This document shows positions 46,342 to 58,569 of a stretch of DNA of 64,000 nt, piece after piece. Where the stretch lies: the NCBI GenBank assembly GCA_020744225.1, contig JAGMWG010000001.1:310001-374000 (forward strand), in the 5' to 3' direction. Position 1 is the stretch's first letter, and each line of letters opens with the position of its first letter. The notes beneath the pieces were generated by a model that was not told the origin of the DNA, did not search any database, and worked only from the letters and a program-made list of their open reading frames with translations. The stretch comes from Paraphoma chrysanthemicola (Eukaryota > Ascomycota > Dothideomycetes > Pleosporales > Phaeosphaeriaceae). Position numbers and translations under genes: made by a program.

Positions 46342-49176
46342 CTAGTCTTCCACGACGGCTAAATCCTCGAATGACTTCTGGTCAAACATCCTCTTGCTAC
46401 CGACATAGCTGCGCATAATACCGGCTAGTGCGCGCTTGCGTAGACCTTCCTCAAAATCGGCGACCTTTTGAATCACGGAGCTGGGACCGGTGATCTCGCT
46501 GTCGCCGTTGACCGAGTTTGTTGTGCTCGGGAAAATGCCAGATAGCAACTTCCCGAGCTCAGCAGCATCCCGCAAGGCTGTGTTTGCACCAACGCCCCCG
46601 CATGGCGACATGGCATGAACGGCATCACCCATCATGGTGACGCAAGGATTCGACTTCCAGGGCGCAATCTTCGGTGGCGCCGAGACAACCCTCATGGTGG
46701 AAGCCTGCTGCACATCTTGGTGTTCAAACAGCGATCGCAAGCTCGGATGCCATTCTGCGGTGAGCGCGAGACTCTGCGCAGCGGAGAGCTTGGCTGACTC
46801 ACTGTCAAACGCCTTTTCAGAATTGATGCCCAGCTTGTGAGACGGAGCCGTTACCGATGTGTTCTCGGTGAACAACTCTTTTCGACCAATGAGGACCCAG
46901 TAGACATAATCATCGGGAAGCGGGATTGTGGTTTCCGCTCGGCTTTCGGCAGAGAAGCGAATGGGCTCAGAGAGAAGTGTAAGTGGACTCTCGCCGATGA
47001 GGATAGACTGTATGAGTGGTGCGGTGTCGGTGCAAACGGTCATCCAGCGGAGTGCTTTGGCGGGAAAGCTCGCAAGGAGGTCGGACGAAATGTTGGTCTT
47101 GCCGTAGATGCATATCGCACCAGTATCGAGAAATTTGTGGTCCGGTGTCAACTGCTTCCGAATGGCAGAGCGCGTTCCATCTGCGCCGACAAGGAAGCGA
47201 CCTCTCACGGTAGTTCTGTCCTTGAAGGTCACGTTGACGGAGTTCGAGCTACTGTTTTCAGTGACCTCATAGCTCGCGAATTCACGCCCAAAATGAACCT
47301 TGTCGCCAATACCGCTAATGAGAGTCCTTCTGAAGACTGATCGATCGACTGTGTAAGAAGCACGGAGTCCTTGACTGCCGTACAAGCCGCCTCCCACGCG
47401 ACTCTTGATGCATACACCACTAGTTGGCTGGTAATCAGACTCTCCGACGTCGGTTTTTGCACAGGATACCTCGAAAGTCCGATAAGCTTCTGGAGTCAAG
47501 GACTCTCGAAGTGCAGCAGCAGCATCAGCCTCGAGCTTGAGGCGATAGCCTTGCGGTCGGTAATTTTCGGTTGGATCACGTTCGAACACCAGGAATGGAA
47601 TTGAGTGCTTGTGGAGAAATTGGGCCAGACAAAGACCACTTATACCCGCTCCTACAATGATTACTGGTAAACTTTCGTTCGTGGCAGCATCGAAAGATTG
47701 TGGTGAAGCGTGCAGATTTTGGGTAAGATCTGAGCTGTTGTGAATACCATTGACGCCGTTTACTGCTTTGGGAATTTGTTCTCCGGAGCGCTGAGGAGAT
47801 TGACCATTGATAGCAGTTTTGTGAATACCATTCGTAGACGATTTGGGAATCTCCGCAAGACCCAACTCCAACAGTCCCATGTTGCTGCCTTCTGGTTGAT
47901 TGGTGTTCAAGATCTTCAGCCCTGCTCGCTCTACCAGGCTGGTCCAAGTATCGAATTCCCTCTCTTTAGCGTTGAAGACTTGCATCATTGTCAGGTCGCG
48001 GACTCGCAGTTGTCGTTCCTGTAGAATCGATATTGTCCCTGGCTGTGGGAGAATAGTATCCATGACAACGACTCTAGCCCCTGGCTTCTTCAGAGCATTG
48101 CGAAGGTGTGTCAAGATGGTAATAGCAGACTCATCAGGCCAGTCGTGAATGATCATTCGCAAGAGAAACACATCTGCGTCCATGATGGGCTGTGGGGTGA
48201 AGAAGTCGTGAGGCATGAACTGTACTCGATCGTTCTGCCCTTCTGCAGATCCCGACGAGGCAACTTCGGCGTTGTTGATTGTGTCTGCAAGGTCTTGGAC
48301 AACGAATCTCAACGTTGGGAAGGCACTAGCAAGTGCTCGGCTGCCATGACCTCCAGACCCTCCCACGTCCACAATGAGTGATCCAGGCGCAAGACTACCC
48401 CAGTCAAAGCCTGCGATCATGTGCTTAAAGCTCATCGCCTCCGTGCTCGCCACGTTGCGCATATACGAAGAAAACATGCTGTTCATCTTTGCATTTTCTT
48501 TGAGATAGCCGAAGAACGGTACCTCGACACTCATAGCAAGGTTGAAAGCTGTCTCATTCTTCTGCTCAGTCTTTCCCCACTTCTGCGTGGCATCTGGAAA
48601 ATGGTAGGCCGATGGAACTGAGTAGTTGACGAGCCAGCGGGCCCAGTTGTGGAAACTTGGATCTGTTGCGATGAGGAGCGAGTGGGGGGAGTGCGAAACG
48701 TTATCAAGCGACACTTCTTTCAGAAAACCATGTGCGGCAGCCATACGAACAACAGACTTCAGCTGGCTATGTGGCACTCCTGCTTGCTCGGCGAGCTCCA
48801 AATATGATACTGATCCATGCTCCGGGATACGTTGTAAGATTCCCAGATTGACAAGCCACCGCAGACACACAAGGTGCTGGTTCTGGTCTCAATTGTAAGT
48901 GCGTGGAAGTGACACATGAGATGCTTGTAGGAAACTTACGTTCGCCGAGATCTGTTCTAGGTATTCTTTCGGGTCCGTGGCTAGCTGTAAGAGCTGGGCG
49001 GCCAGGTTTGCTAGTTTCTTGCGAGTCGATTCCAGTGACACCGGAAACACGTTTACAGCTTGCACTCCGTTATGTTTGGCGTCGCAGACTCTGTCCTTAT
49101 GCAGCTGGTAGCTGACCTCGTTTCTGGCGTTAACAAACTGGTCCAACACATCCTGAAGAGAAGCGGAAGACGCCAT
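46342..49176 (-). CDS. Fused O-methyltransferase / FAD-dependent monooxygenase (CTB3-like)
   Basis: Bifunctional enzyme, 925 aa in two exons (49176-48940 and 48882-46342; 57-nt intron with donor GTAAGT and acceptor ACCAG). ATG 49176 (MASSASLQD). N-terminal half: O-methyltransferase with VDVGGSGGHGS near residue 253 and RMIIHDWPDES (catalytic His near 325). A Ser/Asn-rich linker (about 425-480) follows. C-terminal half: FAD monooxygenase with IIVGAGISGLCLAQFL near 487-500, VGADGTRSAIR, and MMGDAVHAMSPCGGVGAN near 840. The same fusion is diagnostic of perylenequinone clusters: cercosporin CTB3 O-methylates nor-toralactone to toralactone and then oxidatively decarboxylates it. Head-to-head with the PKS (665 bp between starts), so co-expression is likely. 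Confidence 0.93.
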
Positions 49177-49841
49177 ATGTACGAATGGAGGTATGCGCAA
49201 GTTTGATCCTTAGTTAAATGTGGCCTGCGTACTGATAGCAGGTCAAATGCTAGTTGTTCCTCGGTGCCCTATCGAGAAAACAGAAATGTGAGAGATGACT
49301 TTGAGCATGACCATCAAAGGATGGGGCACAGAGAGTTCGCCACTCTGGCACTAGAAGGTATATGGCTTTCCCGAAGAGCGTTCCCAGCCCCGTCAGCACG
49401 TGCAAGTCTGGTCACCGATATGGGGATTGCTCTGGGTGCGAGATCTGACGAACCGGGTTTCGGGTGGTAGCCATGGACCGCATCCATTTACGCGAAATCA
49501 AGAAGCCTAATCCCGATTGCCAACGCGCTCACACCAGGGCGTTCGATGGCGTTGCCGTAATGTTAACCCGGACTAGTCAGCGGCGGCTGGACCAATCGTA
49601 AAAGGCGAGCGCATTGTCCAGCGGCGGAGGTGGACGCCGTATACCGAAATTATGCTGAGCGTGATTCGATTTACCGAAAATGAAACCGTCCATGCTTACC
49701 TGAGGTCTTTTATAGAAGATTCACTCAATGAGATGCCTCAGCTGATTGACCAGGTTCGAGCACAATGATTGTCTGATAGAAGCGTCTTTGGTCGTCTCAA
49801 CTCCCCAACGGCAAAGTTCATTGAGCTTGCGTGCATTCAAC
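49177..49841. promoter_or_regulatory. Shared divergent promoter, CTB3-like / PKS
   Basis: 665 bp between start codons. Contains a CACGTG palindrome at 49397-49402. No exact TCG-N5-CGA; near-matches with other spacers occur (N7 at 49597-49609, N6 at 49666-49677). Confidence 0.55.
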
Positions 49842-52800
49842 ATGGAAAGCCCAATCGAGGTATTCGTCTTTGGTGACCAGACCTTCGATGCATACGACTT
49901 GATGCACAAGTTGCTGCAGACCCACGACGATTTCATCCTATCGAGTTTCCTAGATACCAGCTGCGCAACCCTGAAACTAGAGGTTTCCCGCCTAGATGAA
50001 GAGTATCGCTCGGCCTGCCCTCGGTTCTCCGGTCTAGTGGATCTGCTACCGCACTGGCGATTACACAAGCTCAATCCGGCACTGGACCAAGCCTTGACAT
50101 GTATCTGCCATATAGGTACATTTCTGTAGTAAGTCCAGATCTCATGGTTGTTGAGCTTGAATTAACGGCCTCGGAACAGTGAACGCGCCGCGTCAGGGAG
50201 GTACCCAAAGGCGCCCGATGCTTGTCTCACCGCTCGCTGTACAGGCTTCCTTTCTTCAGTCGCAGTTAGCTGCTCAACAAGCGCCTCGGATCTTCTTGTC
50301 CTTGGAGTACACACTGTCACAGTGGCGTTCCGGGTGGGAGCATGTGCTTGGAACATGGGCAGCCTTCTGAGCTGCTCACCTGACAACTCACTTTCGTTCC
50401 CCTCTTGGACCGTGGCGCTCGCCGGAATTGGGGAGGAGGATGTGTCCAGAGCTATTGAGGTGTTTGCATCTAACAAGGTGAGTTGGTCGATCTTGTGTGT
50501 TGTCTAGGAGTGCAAGCGTCATTAACGGCATCGCAGGGTCTGTCCAAGCTAGCGACGCCTTATGTCAGCGCCAAGATTGGCTCTTCCCGATTCAGCGTCT
50601 CCGCCCCTCCTACTATTCTCCACGAACTTCTCGCGACACCATCACTGTCGCGCGCCACCAAGATTGAGCTTCCAATCACCGCGCCATACCACGCTCCTCA
50701 TTTGTATACCGAAGATCAAGTGCAGAACATTATTCGTGACATTGAGAAGGTGTCTTTGAAGACTACCCTTCCGATCATCTCTAGCAGCACCGGAGAAATC
50801 ATCAAGTCAGTTGCCTTCCACGATGCACTTCGTCTATCAGTCGAGGCGTGCCTACGGGAGACCATCCGATCAGAGTTGGTCACAGCATCGCTGGCAAGCC
50901 ACATCCAACACAGATCAGAATTTGTGATTCACCACATTGCGACCGCGCCAGACGGCCTTGGCCTGGCTCTTCAAAATGCCGTGGGACCAGCAACCAGGAA
51001 GATTGACAGGGAAACACCGGGCAATACTCCCCTGTTCAAAGATCTCCCATTGCCCAGAGCGAATTCGAAGATTGCTATTCTGTCCATGTCGGGACGCTTC
51101 CCCCAGGCGCCCGACATGGAAGCTTTTTGGCATGTCCTGAAGAATGGCATTGACACTCATGAGCTTGCACTAGCTTCCCGTTGGAACACTCGCACGCATG
51201 TCGGTAATATTTCGCTAAGGGAGTTACCGAAGAATACAAGTGGGACTGGGTTTGGCTGTTGGCTGCACGATGCCGCGCAGTTTGACGCTCGTTACTTCAA
51301 CATGTCGCCTCGAGAAGCTCCTCAGGTCGATCCGGCACAACGGATCGCGCTGCTAACAGCAACCGAGGCTCTTGAACAAGCGGGTATTGTCCCAGGACGT
51401 ACTGCAAGCACTCAGAAAGATCGCGTCGGAGTGTACTTTGGCAGCACGTCTAATGACTGGATGGAAACTAATTCTGCGCAAAATATTGATACCTACTTCA
51501 TCCCCGGCGGCAACCGAGCCTGTAAGTGGACTTTCGTTTGTACAACATCATCGTGCCTGTATTCTTCTGCGTCAGTTCCCTCGAGAGTTTTCAGCTGGAG
51601 ACACCGCCCAGTGGTGTGCTTCGTCGTTCTTTGGTTCCAATGGCTAATTAATTTATAACCAGTCATTCCTGGACGCATCAATTATCACTTCAAGTTCTCG
51701 GGCCCTTCATACACCATCGATACTGCTTGTAGTTCAAGTTTCACCGCCCTGCACTTGGCTTGCAATGCACTATGGAAGGGCGAAGTGGACACTGCTATAG
51801 TTGGAGGCACAAACGTCCTGACCAATCCTGATATGACCGCTGGGCTCGATCGTGGCCATTTCCTTTCCAGAACCGGAAACTGCAAGACTTTCGACGACAC
51901 TGCCGACGGCTATTGTAGGGGAGAAGCAGTTGCTACCTGCATCCTGAAACGATTGGACGATGCCCTCGCTGACAAAGATCCTGTCCTGGCTTGCATACTT
52001 TCGATTGCCACCAACCACTCTGCCGAAGCAGATTCGATAACACGCCCGCATGTTGGCGCACAGCAAGCACTATTTGAACGCGTGCTTGCTGATGCCGGTG
52101 TGAAGCCCACTGACATTTCCGTCTGCGAAATGCATGGCACAGGGACACAGGCCGGCGATGCTGGAGAAACCGCATCCGTTCTCCAAAGTCTCGCTCCAAT
52201 TGCACCCCCGTCTGCGACAAGAAAACCACATGAACGTCTCTATATCGGTGCAGCAAAGTCCAACGTCGGTCACGGCGAAGCAGCAGCCGGAGTGACGAGT
52301 CTAGCAAAGGTTTTGTTGATGCTCAGACACTCTAGCATACCACCACACTGTGGTATCAAGACGAAAATCAATCATAAGCTGCCCGATCTACCCTCACGAA
52401 ACACTGCCATTGCGAAAAGCCTCGTCGATTGGCCGCGACCGGCAGAGGGTAAACGGCAGGTGCTTCTGAATAATTTCTCGGCCGCTGGCGGTAATACAGC
52501 TCTTGTTCTCGAGGACGCGCCTCAAGTGCCAACTGCGGATGTTCCAGACATTCGACCCAACCACTTGATAGCCGTCTCAGCAAAAACGCCAAAGTCCCTG
52601 GAGGGAAACGTGCAGCGCCTTCTCAACTGGACGCGTCAGCAGTCTGATGTTAGCAATCTAACTCTTGCACGTCTTTCATATACAACGACTGCTCGGCGTA
52701 TGCACCATCAGCATAGAGTCATGGTCAACGTCAACAGTCTGACATCTGCGGGAGAGGCCCTTCAAAATGCCCTCAATCTCAAGATGGGCTCCACCCGACC

Positions 52801-55800
52801 GAAAAGGTCGCCGCGCTATATCTTCGCATTCACTGGCCAAGGCTCTCACTTTCCTGGCATGGGCGCAGAACTGTTTGCAACCTTGAAAAGGTTTCGAGCC
52901 GACATTATTCGTTACGATCGCATCTGCACCCAATTGGGATTTGCAGCTATACTACCACTGTTTGAGGATCCCAAGTCCTTCACAGATGCCACGCCTACCA
53001 TGCTGCAACTCGCAACAGTATGTTTTCAAATGGCTTTGTATCGAATGTGGGTGTCATTTGGAATAACTCCAAGCGCGGTAGTCGGGCATAGCTTGGGCGA
53101 GTATGCTGCTCTGTACGCCGCATCGGTATTGTCTCCAGTGGATGTTATTCACCTGGTTGGCCAACGTGCACAGCTTCTAGAGAAGCACTGTGAGCAGGGC
53201 AGTCATGCTATGCTCGCTGTGCGATCAAGTGTAGCGGGATTGGAAAGTACGCTTGGCCCGTCCGGCGCGCAATACGAGCTCTCTTGTCACAAGTGAGACC
53301 ATCCTCGAACCTGAGCACCACATGCTGATACTAACATTCTATTAGTGGTCGCGAAAGTGTCGTCTTGGGAGGAACCAAGGCTCAGATGGAGAAGATACGT
53401 CCCACGCTTCAAAGACGCCGGCTGTCGCACAAAGTGTTAGAGGTTCCTTATGCGTATCATACCTCCCAAGTCGACCCTATTCTGACGACTCTACAATCGG
53501 TAGCCAAGGGCGTTACTTTCTCCAAACCAAGTATTCCCGTCATATCACCAACACTAGGTAGAGTGCTTACCGATAGTGAGGACTTTGGGACTGACTTCGT
53601 CACCCGCCACTGCAGGAACAAGGTGAACATGTTAAGTGCGCTGCAGTCCGCAAAAGACCTGCACCTTCTTGATGATACCATGACTGGAATCGAAGTAGGC
53701 CCTGAGCCGATCGTCATTAAGATGGTCAAAGAGGTCGCCGGATCGAGTTTCCGAACCTACGCATCTTCGCGGAGAGAAGTCCCTACTCTTGACCTTTTGG
53801 CTACTGGTCTCTCCGACTTTTATAATGCTGGTGCTGACATTGACTGGACTGCATATCATGAAAGCTTTCCCTCATGTCAAGTGCTCCTAGAATTGCCAGC
53901 ATATGCATGGGACCTGAAGGACTACTGGATTCAGTACGTAAACGACTGGTCGCTGCGCAAAGGCGACGCACCTCTCATTGCTGAGCCAGCAAGGCTCGAG
54001 GGAACATGCATCCACAGGGTTTTGAGCAACACTCTCGGCGCACAGGAAGGGGAGCTCCTGGTCGAGGCTGATCTCAGCCGCGAGGATCTGCACCCCATGG
54101 TGCAGGGGCACAAAGTCTATGGAGTCCCTCTGTGCACACCGTCAGTGTATGCAGATATTGCGCTTACTATCGGCGAATATGGAAGGCGATTCGTTGACTC
54201 GAGTATGAGCACTGCTTCCGGAAGGCCACATGGTGTTGAGGTCGCCAACATGAACATCCAATCCGCCCTGGTCGCGAATGCAGACGGCAAGCCTCAAATT
54301 CTTCGTACTCACGCAAAACTCAATCTTGACGAACAGTCCATATACTGCACCTTCTCCACGGCGGACGAGAATGGCAACATCAAGGAGCAGCACGCAAACT
54401 GCCTTTTGCGATTCTTTGATCCGGAGGTAGCAGCAACTGATCTTGGTGTCACTGCACAGAGCGTTCAATCGCGCATCTCATCACTCAAGGAAGGGCTTCA
54501 GAGGTTCGGTAATACTTTCAGGTATAGTAAGGCGATGATCTATAAGATGGTGGGGAAATTGGCAGACTTCGACCCCAAGTAAGCTTTCTCGTACGGCCCG
54601 CCTTGAAAGTAACTAACGCCGATCAGATACCGCGCGCTTGAGGAGATCGTCCTTGATAGCGACGCTCTGGAAGCGACCGGCAGAGTCAACTTCACCAAGG
54701 TATACACCGAAGGCACCTTCCATATAAATCCTGCGTACATCGATGCCCTATCTCAACTCGGTGGCTTTGTGATGAACGGAAACGAAGGTGTCGATCTGGA
54801 CAAGGAATTGTTTGTCAATCACGGTTGGGAGTCCCTCAAGCTACTAGAGCCGATCGATTCAAATACCATTTACACGACGCATGTCAAGATGACAGAAGGC
54901 AAGGATAAGCTATGGACTGGAAATATATCCATCCTAGATGGTGACCGAGTCGTTGGCATGTTCGGCGGCGTTGCAGTAAGCTTTCACCACTCAAGTGTGG
55001 TCTATATCACTAACACACCCCAAAGCTTCAAGGTGTACCAAAGCGGTTGATGAGCTATATCGTCAACGCCGCAAGTCAGCGTGCAAATGGACCGACGAAG
55101 AGTAAATCAGCAGCAACGCAAAAGACCACTACTACCACCGTCGCAGTTCCAGTCACTGCAGTCGTCAAGACCACTAAGAAGCAAACGGTCGTTGCTCAAC
55201 AGCCCGTTGAAGATCGCCGTATCGTGACTGCGATTGAGATAATCAGTCAAGAGAGCGGTATCGCGCTATCGGAACTTACAGAAGACACGCGATTTGATGA
55301 CATTGGCGTTGACTCCCTCTTGGGACTGATGGTCAGCAGCAGAATTCGGGACGAGCTAGGCATCGATGTTGAGAGTACTGCTTTTCTCGAAGTTCGGACG
55401 GTGGGAAGCTTCAAGACTTTCCTTGGAGGTCTTATTGGCCCCACTGTTCAACAAACCACAGTCGTTGAAACCATCGAACAAGCTGTCGTACCTTCGAACT
55501 CACCGTCATTGATGCTTAGCGAGCATACGGAGCACTCGGTTGGAATATGGTCCAGCGTTCTCGCTATCCTGGCCGAAGAGAGTGGTATTGATGTTGCCGA
55601 TCTAACCAACGACACCAATTTCTCCGATATTGGGGTTGACTCACTCCTGTCCCTGGTCGTCGTGAGCCGTCTTCGGGACGAGCTTGACCTTGACGTTCCC
55701 GACCAATCATTATTCTTGGAGTTCCCAACGGTTGAGAGCCTGAGGGCCCGCATCACAGGCGGGCTGCAATCTCCCGTGAGTAGCTCCGAGGGAAGCGATT

Positions 55801-56817
55801 CTGATGTACCAACGGAAGACTCAAGCGTTTTCACGCCTGCTCTTGTTTCGGATACTCCAACCGAAGAGCTCGTAGTGCTTGACAAGAAGGACTCCCTGAT
55901 ATCTATCACCGAGATCTTACCACCGGTCAAGCCAGCTTGGTCCATTATTCTTCAAGGCTCGCCTCGCAATGCCACCGAAAAGTTGTTCCTGTTCCCGGAC
56001 GGAGCCGGTGCAGCGACTTCTTATCTCAAACTGCCGAATCTCTCGCCGTCAACTGCAGTAATTGCGTTCAATTCACCCTTTATGAAGTAAGTCTTTTTAT
56101 CATACCTCCCTAGGGACTGTGCTAATTGCAGCTCAAAGAAATCCTCATGATATGGGAGACAGAACACTACCAGAAGTCGTTGCGGCATATATCGAAAGTG
56201 TTCGGCGCCATCAGCCTCACGGGCCGTATCATCTCGCTGGCTGGTCCGCTGGAGGTATTCTGGCCTACGCAGTTGCCCAAGAGCTCATGTTTACCAGAGA
56301 GAAAATCGCCACACTCACTCTCATTGACTCTCCGGCCCCAAATGACGGCCTGGATCGCTTACCCAAACGCTTCTTTGACCACTGCAGTGCAGTCGGTATC
56401 TTTGGCGAAGAGCTGGGAGCTATCAATCCATCCAAGGAACGCGCCAAGCTTCCAGCCTGGCTCATGCCGCATTTCGAAGCCACAATCGAGCTATTGCACG
56501 ACTACAGAGCACCGCCGATGCCTCGCGGCTCTGCGAGTCCAGAACGGGTGACCATCGTCTGGGCTGGAACTTGCGCTTTTGGTGGCAAATATGCTCCTTT
56601 CCCATCGGCATCAATGGAGGGTGAGGACACCGAAGGCATGAAGTTTCTGACCGAGCAAAGGACGGACTTTGGCCCAGGACAATGGCAGGAGCTATTCCCA
56701 GAGAAGGACATCGATGTTCGCGTGGTCGAGGGTGAGCATCATTTCAGTATGATGCGAGGTCAAGGTGCGTTGCAGCTGGGCCAATTTGTGAGGACAGCGT
56801 TAGGTGTTGAGGCTTAG
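49842..56817 (+). CDS. Non-reducing polyketide synthase, SAT-KS-AT-PT-ACP-ACP-TE (CTB1-like)
   Basis: Core synthase, 2173 aa in eight exons: 49842-50128, 50180-50477, 50537-51521, 51663-53292, 53346-54578, 54627-54975, 55026-56086, 56139-56817. The seven introns (48-59 nt, one of 141 nt) all keep phase. Domains by eye: SAT (1-360, Cys motif CTGFL), KS (372-800, active Cys in DTACSSS near 545), AT (910-1220, GHSLGEYAAL near 999), PT (1280-1590, His in VQGHKVYGV near 1318), two ACPs (IGVDSL near 1690 and 1799), TE (from about 1945, Ser in GWSAGG near 1984, His in GEHHFSMM near 2150). Layout and length match CTB1, which makes the heptaketide naphthopyrone nor-toralactone with the TE closing the pyrone. 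Same product class inferred here. Confidence 0.95.
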
Positions 56818-57210
56818 AATGTACAATATGGTCCGTTTTCATTTTGTTTACTTCGACCTACCGTCTTTACCGTTTCTTCTTGCGAAGTATTTGTGCTCTT
56901 AGAGTAGTTGTCGTATGTATTGAAATTTCTTGCGCCTACTTCTTGCCATTGTATTCACTTGAGCTGGTTTCATGAATACTCTACCCACTCAACAAGTCTT
57001 TCGAATGCATAGATGTCGAGAAATATTTCCAATAAACGATCCTGAATGCATTAAATGAGCAGACTATGCTTCGCGTAAGACAGCCGCTATAGTCGCATTG
57101 AATAGATCGAGATGGCCTCGTTCGGTGCTCACAGTTTTCATGATGATACTTCATTCTACGTACACTTTTTGACAACCGGAAGATCGCAGACACGAATTAT
57201 TCATACCTCC
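56818..57210. other. Convergent intergenic spacer
   Basis: 393 bp between the 3' ends of the PKS and fasciclin genes. AT-rich, with plausible 3' UTR sequence; no gene. Confidence 0.5.
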
Positions 57211-58188
57211 TCAGACGCTAAACATGGGCAGCTGATATTTCTGAGCGGGGTACACCTGTCCGTCACCGTTAGGACTTCCCTTCTCGCCTTCAGACGCTAA
57301 CGCCTCGCCAATTACGTGCGCAACACCACCATACAATATCACATCCTGCTTCACTACCTCCACCCCATCAACCTCAAGCGGTCCTGCTTTGGTCTTTCGC
57401 ACCCTGATCTTTCTTCCGCGCATCGTCTCAAACACTCCTCCCTCCGCTAAATTCTCACCATACAGCACCTGATTTGGGATCACATGTCCCATCAAGACAC
57501 TCGCCAATTGCCTCTGCGCCAGCAAACTCAATATGCCACTGACTTTTTGCAACGCCCCGTTCGTAGGAATAAACACCGTGACATCTTTAAGCGCTTCAAA
57601 CTTTTCCGTCAAGCCTGCCGTCTCGACTAATTCCAGAAAGCGCGTAAGACCGTTGATACCCGCAGTGAGCGTGATGTTATGCGGTAAAACCATACTCGAA
57701 TTCAGCGTGTGCACTACGCCGCTATCAAATTCCAGGTCCGCTTCTTCGACACTGCCGACCACACCAAGACCCGATTCGGTAAGTGTGGTGCCATCGTTGG
57801 ATGTGTGGAGTTTTACAGCTGCACCGGCAGACACGTTGGTCAGCACCGGTGGCGTGAGATAAGTGTGTATGACTTGGGGCTTCCTTGACAGTGTGTGCGA
57901 GTCGTAGGTACCGTTTAGGACGTGATAGGACAAAAGTGCGCGTGCGACTGGGGTAGGGACTTGGCTAACGTTGAAACCCCAGTTTGCGAGATCGAGGTAG
58001 GCTTGATTTGTTGGTGCGAGAAGAGTAATGTTTGAAAGCTCGTTGAAGTCTTCCAGAAGTTCGAATTGCGAGAGTAGAGAGTGAAGAGTCGAGAGCTTGG
58101 GGTGGTGGGAGAGCAGTGATATTAGTGAGGATGCGTGCGTCGTCGCTAGGAAGGCGACTGTAGGTGTGATTGCATTGAGAAGCTTCAT
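57211..58188 (-). CDS. Secreted fasciclin (FAS1) protein, CTB11-like
   Basis: 325 aa, single exon, ATG 58188. Seen: an N-terminal signal peptide (about MKLLNAITPTVAFLATTHAS), then two FAS1 repeats with family motifs: ITLLAPTNQAYLDL...LLSYHVLNGTY in the first and VTVFIPTNGALQKV...MGHVIPNQVLYGENL with DVILYGGVAHVIGEAL in the second. Several N-glycosylation sequons; no hydrophobic GPI-type tail at the C-terminus. In cercosporin, elsinochrome and hypocrellin clusters, a fasciclin protein acts with the neighbouring laccase in oxidative dimerisation to the perylenequinone. Here it is head-to-head with that laccase (381 bp between starts), which supports joint function outside the cell or in the secretory path. 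Confidence 0.92.
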   Translation of the reverse strand: MKLLNAITPTVAFLATTHASSLISLLSHHPKLSTLHSLLSQFELLEDFNELSNITLLAPTNQAYLDLANWGFNVSQVPTPVARALLSYHVLNGTYDSHTLSRKPQVIHTYLTPPVLTNVSAGAAVKLHTSNDGTTLTESGLGVVGSVEEADLEFDSGVVHTLNSSMVLPHNITLTAGINGLTRFLELVETAGLTEKFEALKDVTVFIPTNGALQKVSGILSLLAQRQLASVLMGHVIPNQVLYGENLAEGGVFETMRGRKIRVRKTKAGPLEVDGVEVVKQDVILYGGVAHVIGEALASEGEKGSPNGDGQVYPAQKYQLPMFSV

Positions 58189-58569
58189 AATGTTCGATTA
58201 AAAATGTTTGTGTTTTGAGACTATGTTTTGACGTTTGGAGTGTGCATCAGAGACCAGAGGTGCGTGTTCAGTGGGTACAGTGCTCGCAAGATCACGTGCA
58301 ATCAGTTCACCCCATCCAGATGAGCGGGAAGCACATGAATTGAACGGTCAACGCGTAATTAGCAAATATTTCATTGGCTCATCGATTGGCGAAATGACGG
58401 GCAGCGTACGGTTTCGATGTTCGAATTGCCGAGTCATCACGGGAAATGGTCCCCGAACCACGCAACGGCCCGTCCGACAGCTCGTCTTCGAGTGCGACAC
58501 CCGAGACGCAACAAGCCCCTCGGTAGTGAACACACGCTCAGAGAAGGTTGTGTCCTACTCAGCACAATC
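58189..58569. promoter_or_regulatory. Shared divergent promoter, fasciclin / laccase
   Basis: 381 bp between start codons. Contains CACGTG at 58293-58298 and two TCG-N5-CGA palindromes at 58382-58392 and 58414-58424. Confidence 0.6.
58382..58424. promoter_or_regulatory. Two AflR-type TCG-N5-CGA sites
   Basis: TCG-ATTGG-CGA at 58382-58392 and TCG-ATGTT-CGA at 58414-58424, centres 32 bp (about three helix turns) apart. Both match the AflR consensus exactly. They sit midway between the fasciclin and laccase starts. Functional binding is inferred. Confidence 0.5.

Noticed and set aside
58417..58569. N-terminal extension of the laccase frame
   Set aside because: No usable ATG in context, would bury the signal peptide, and overlaps a regulatory palindrome in the shared promoter.
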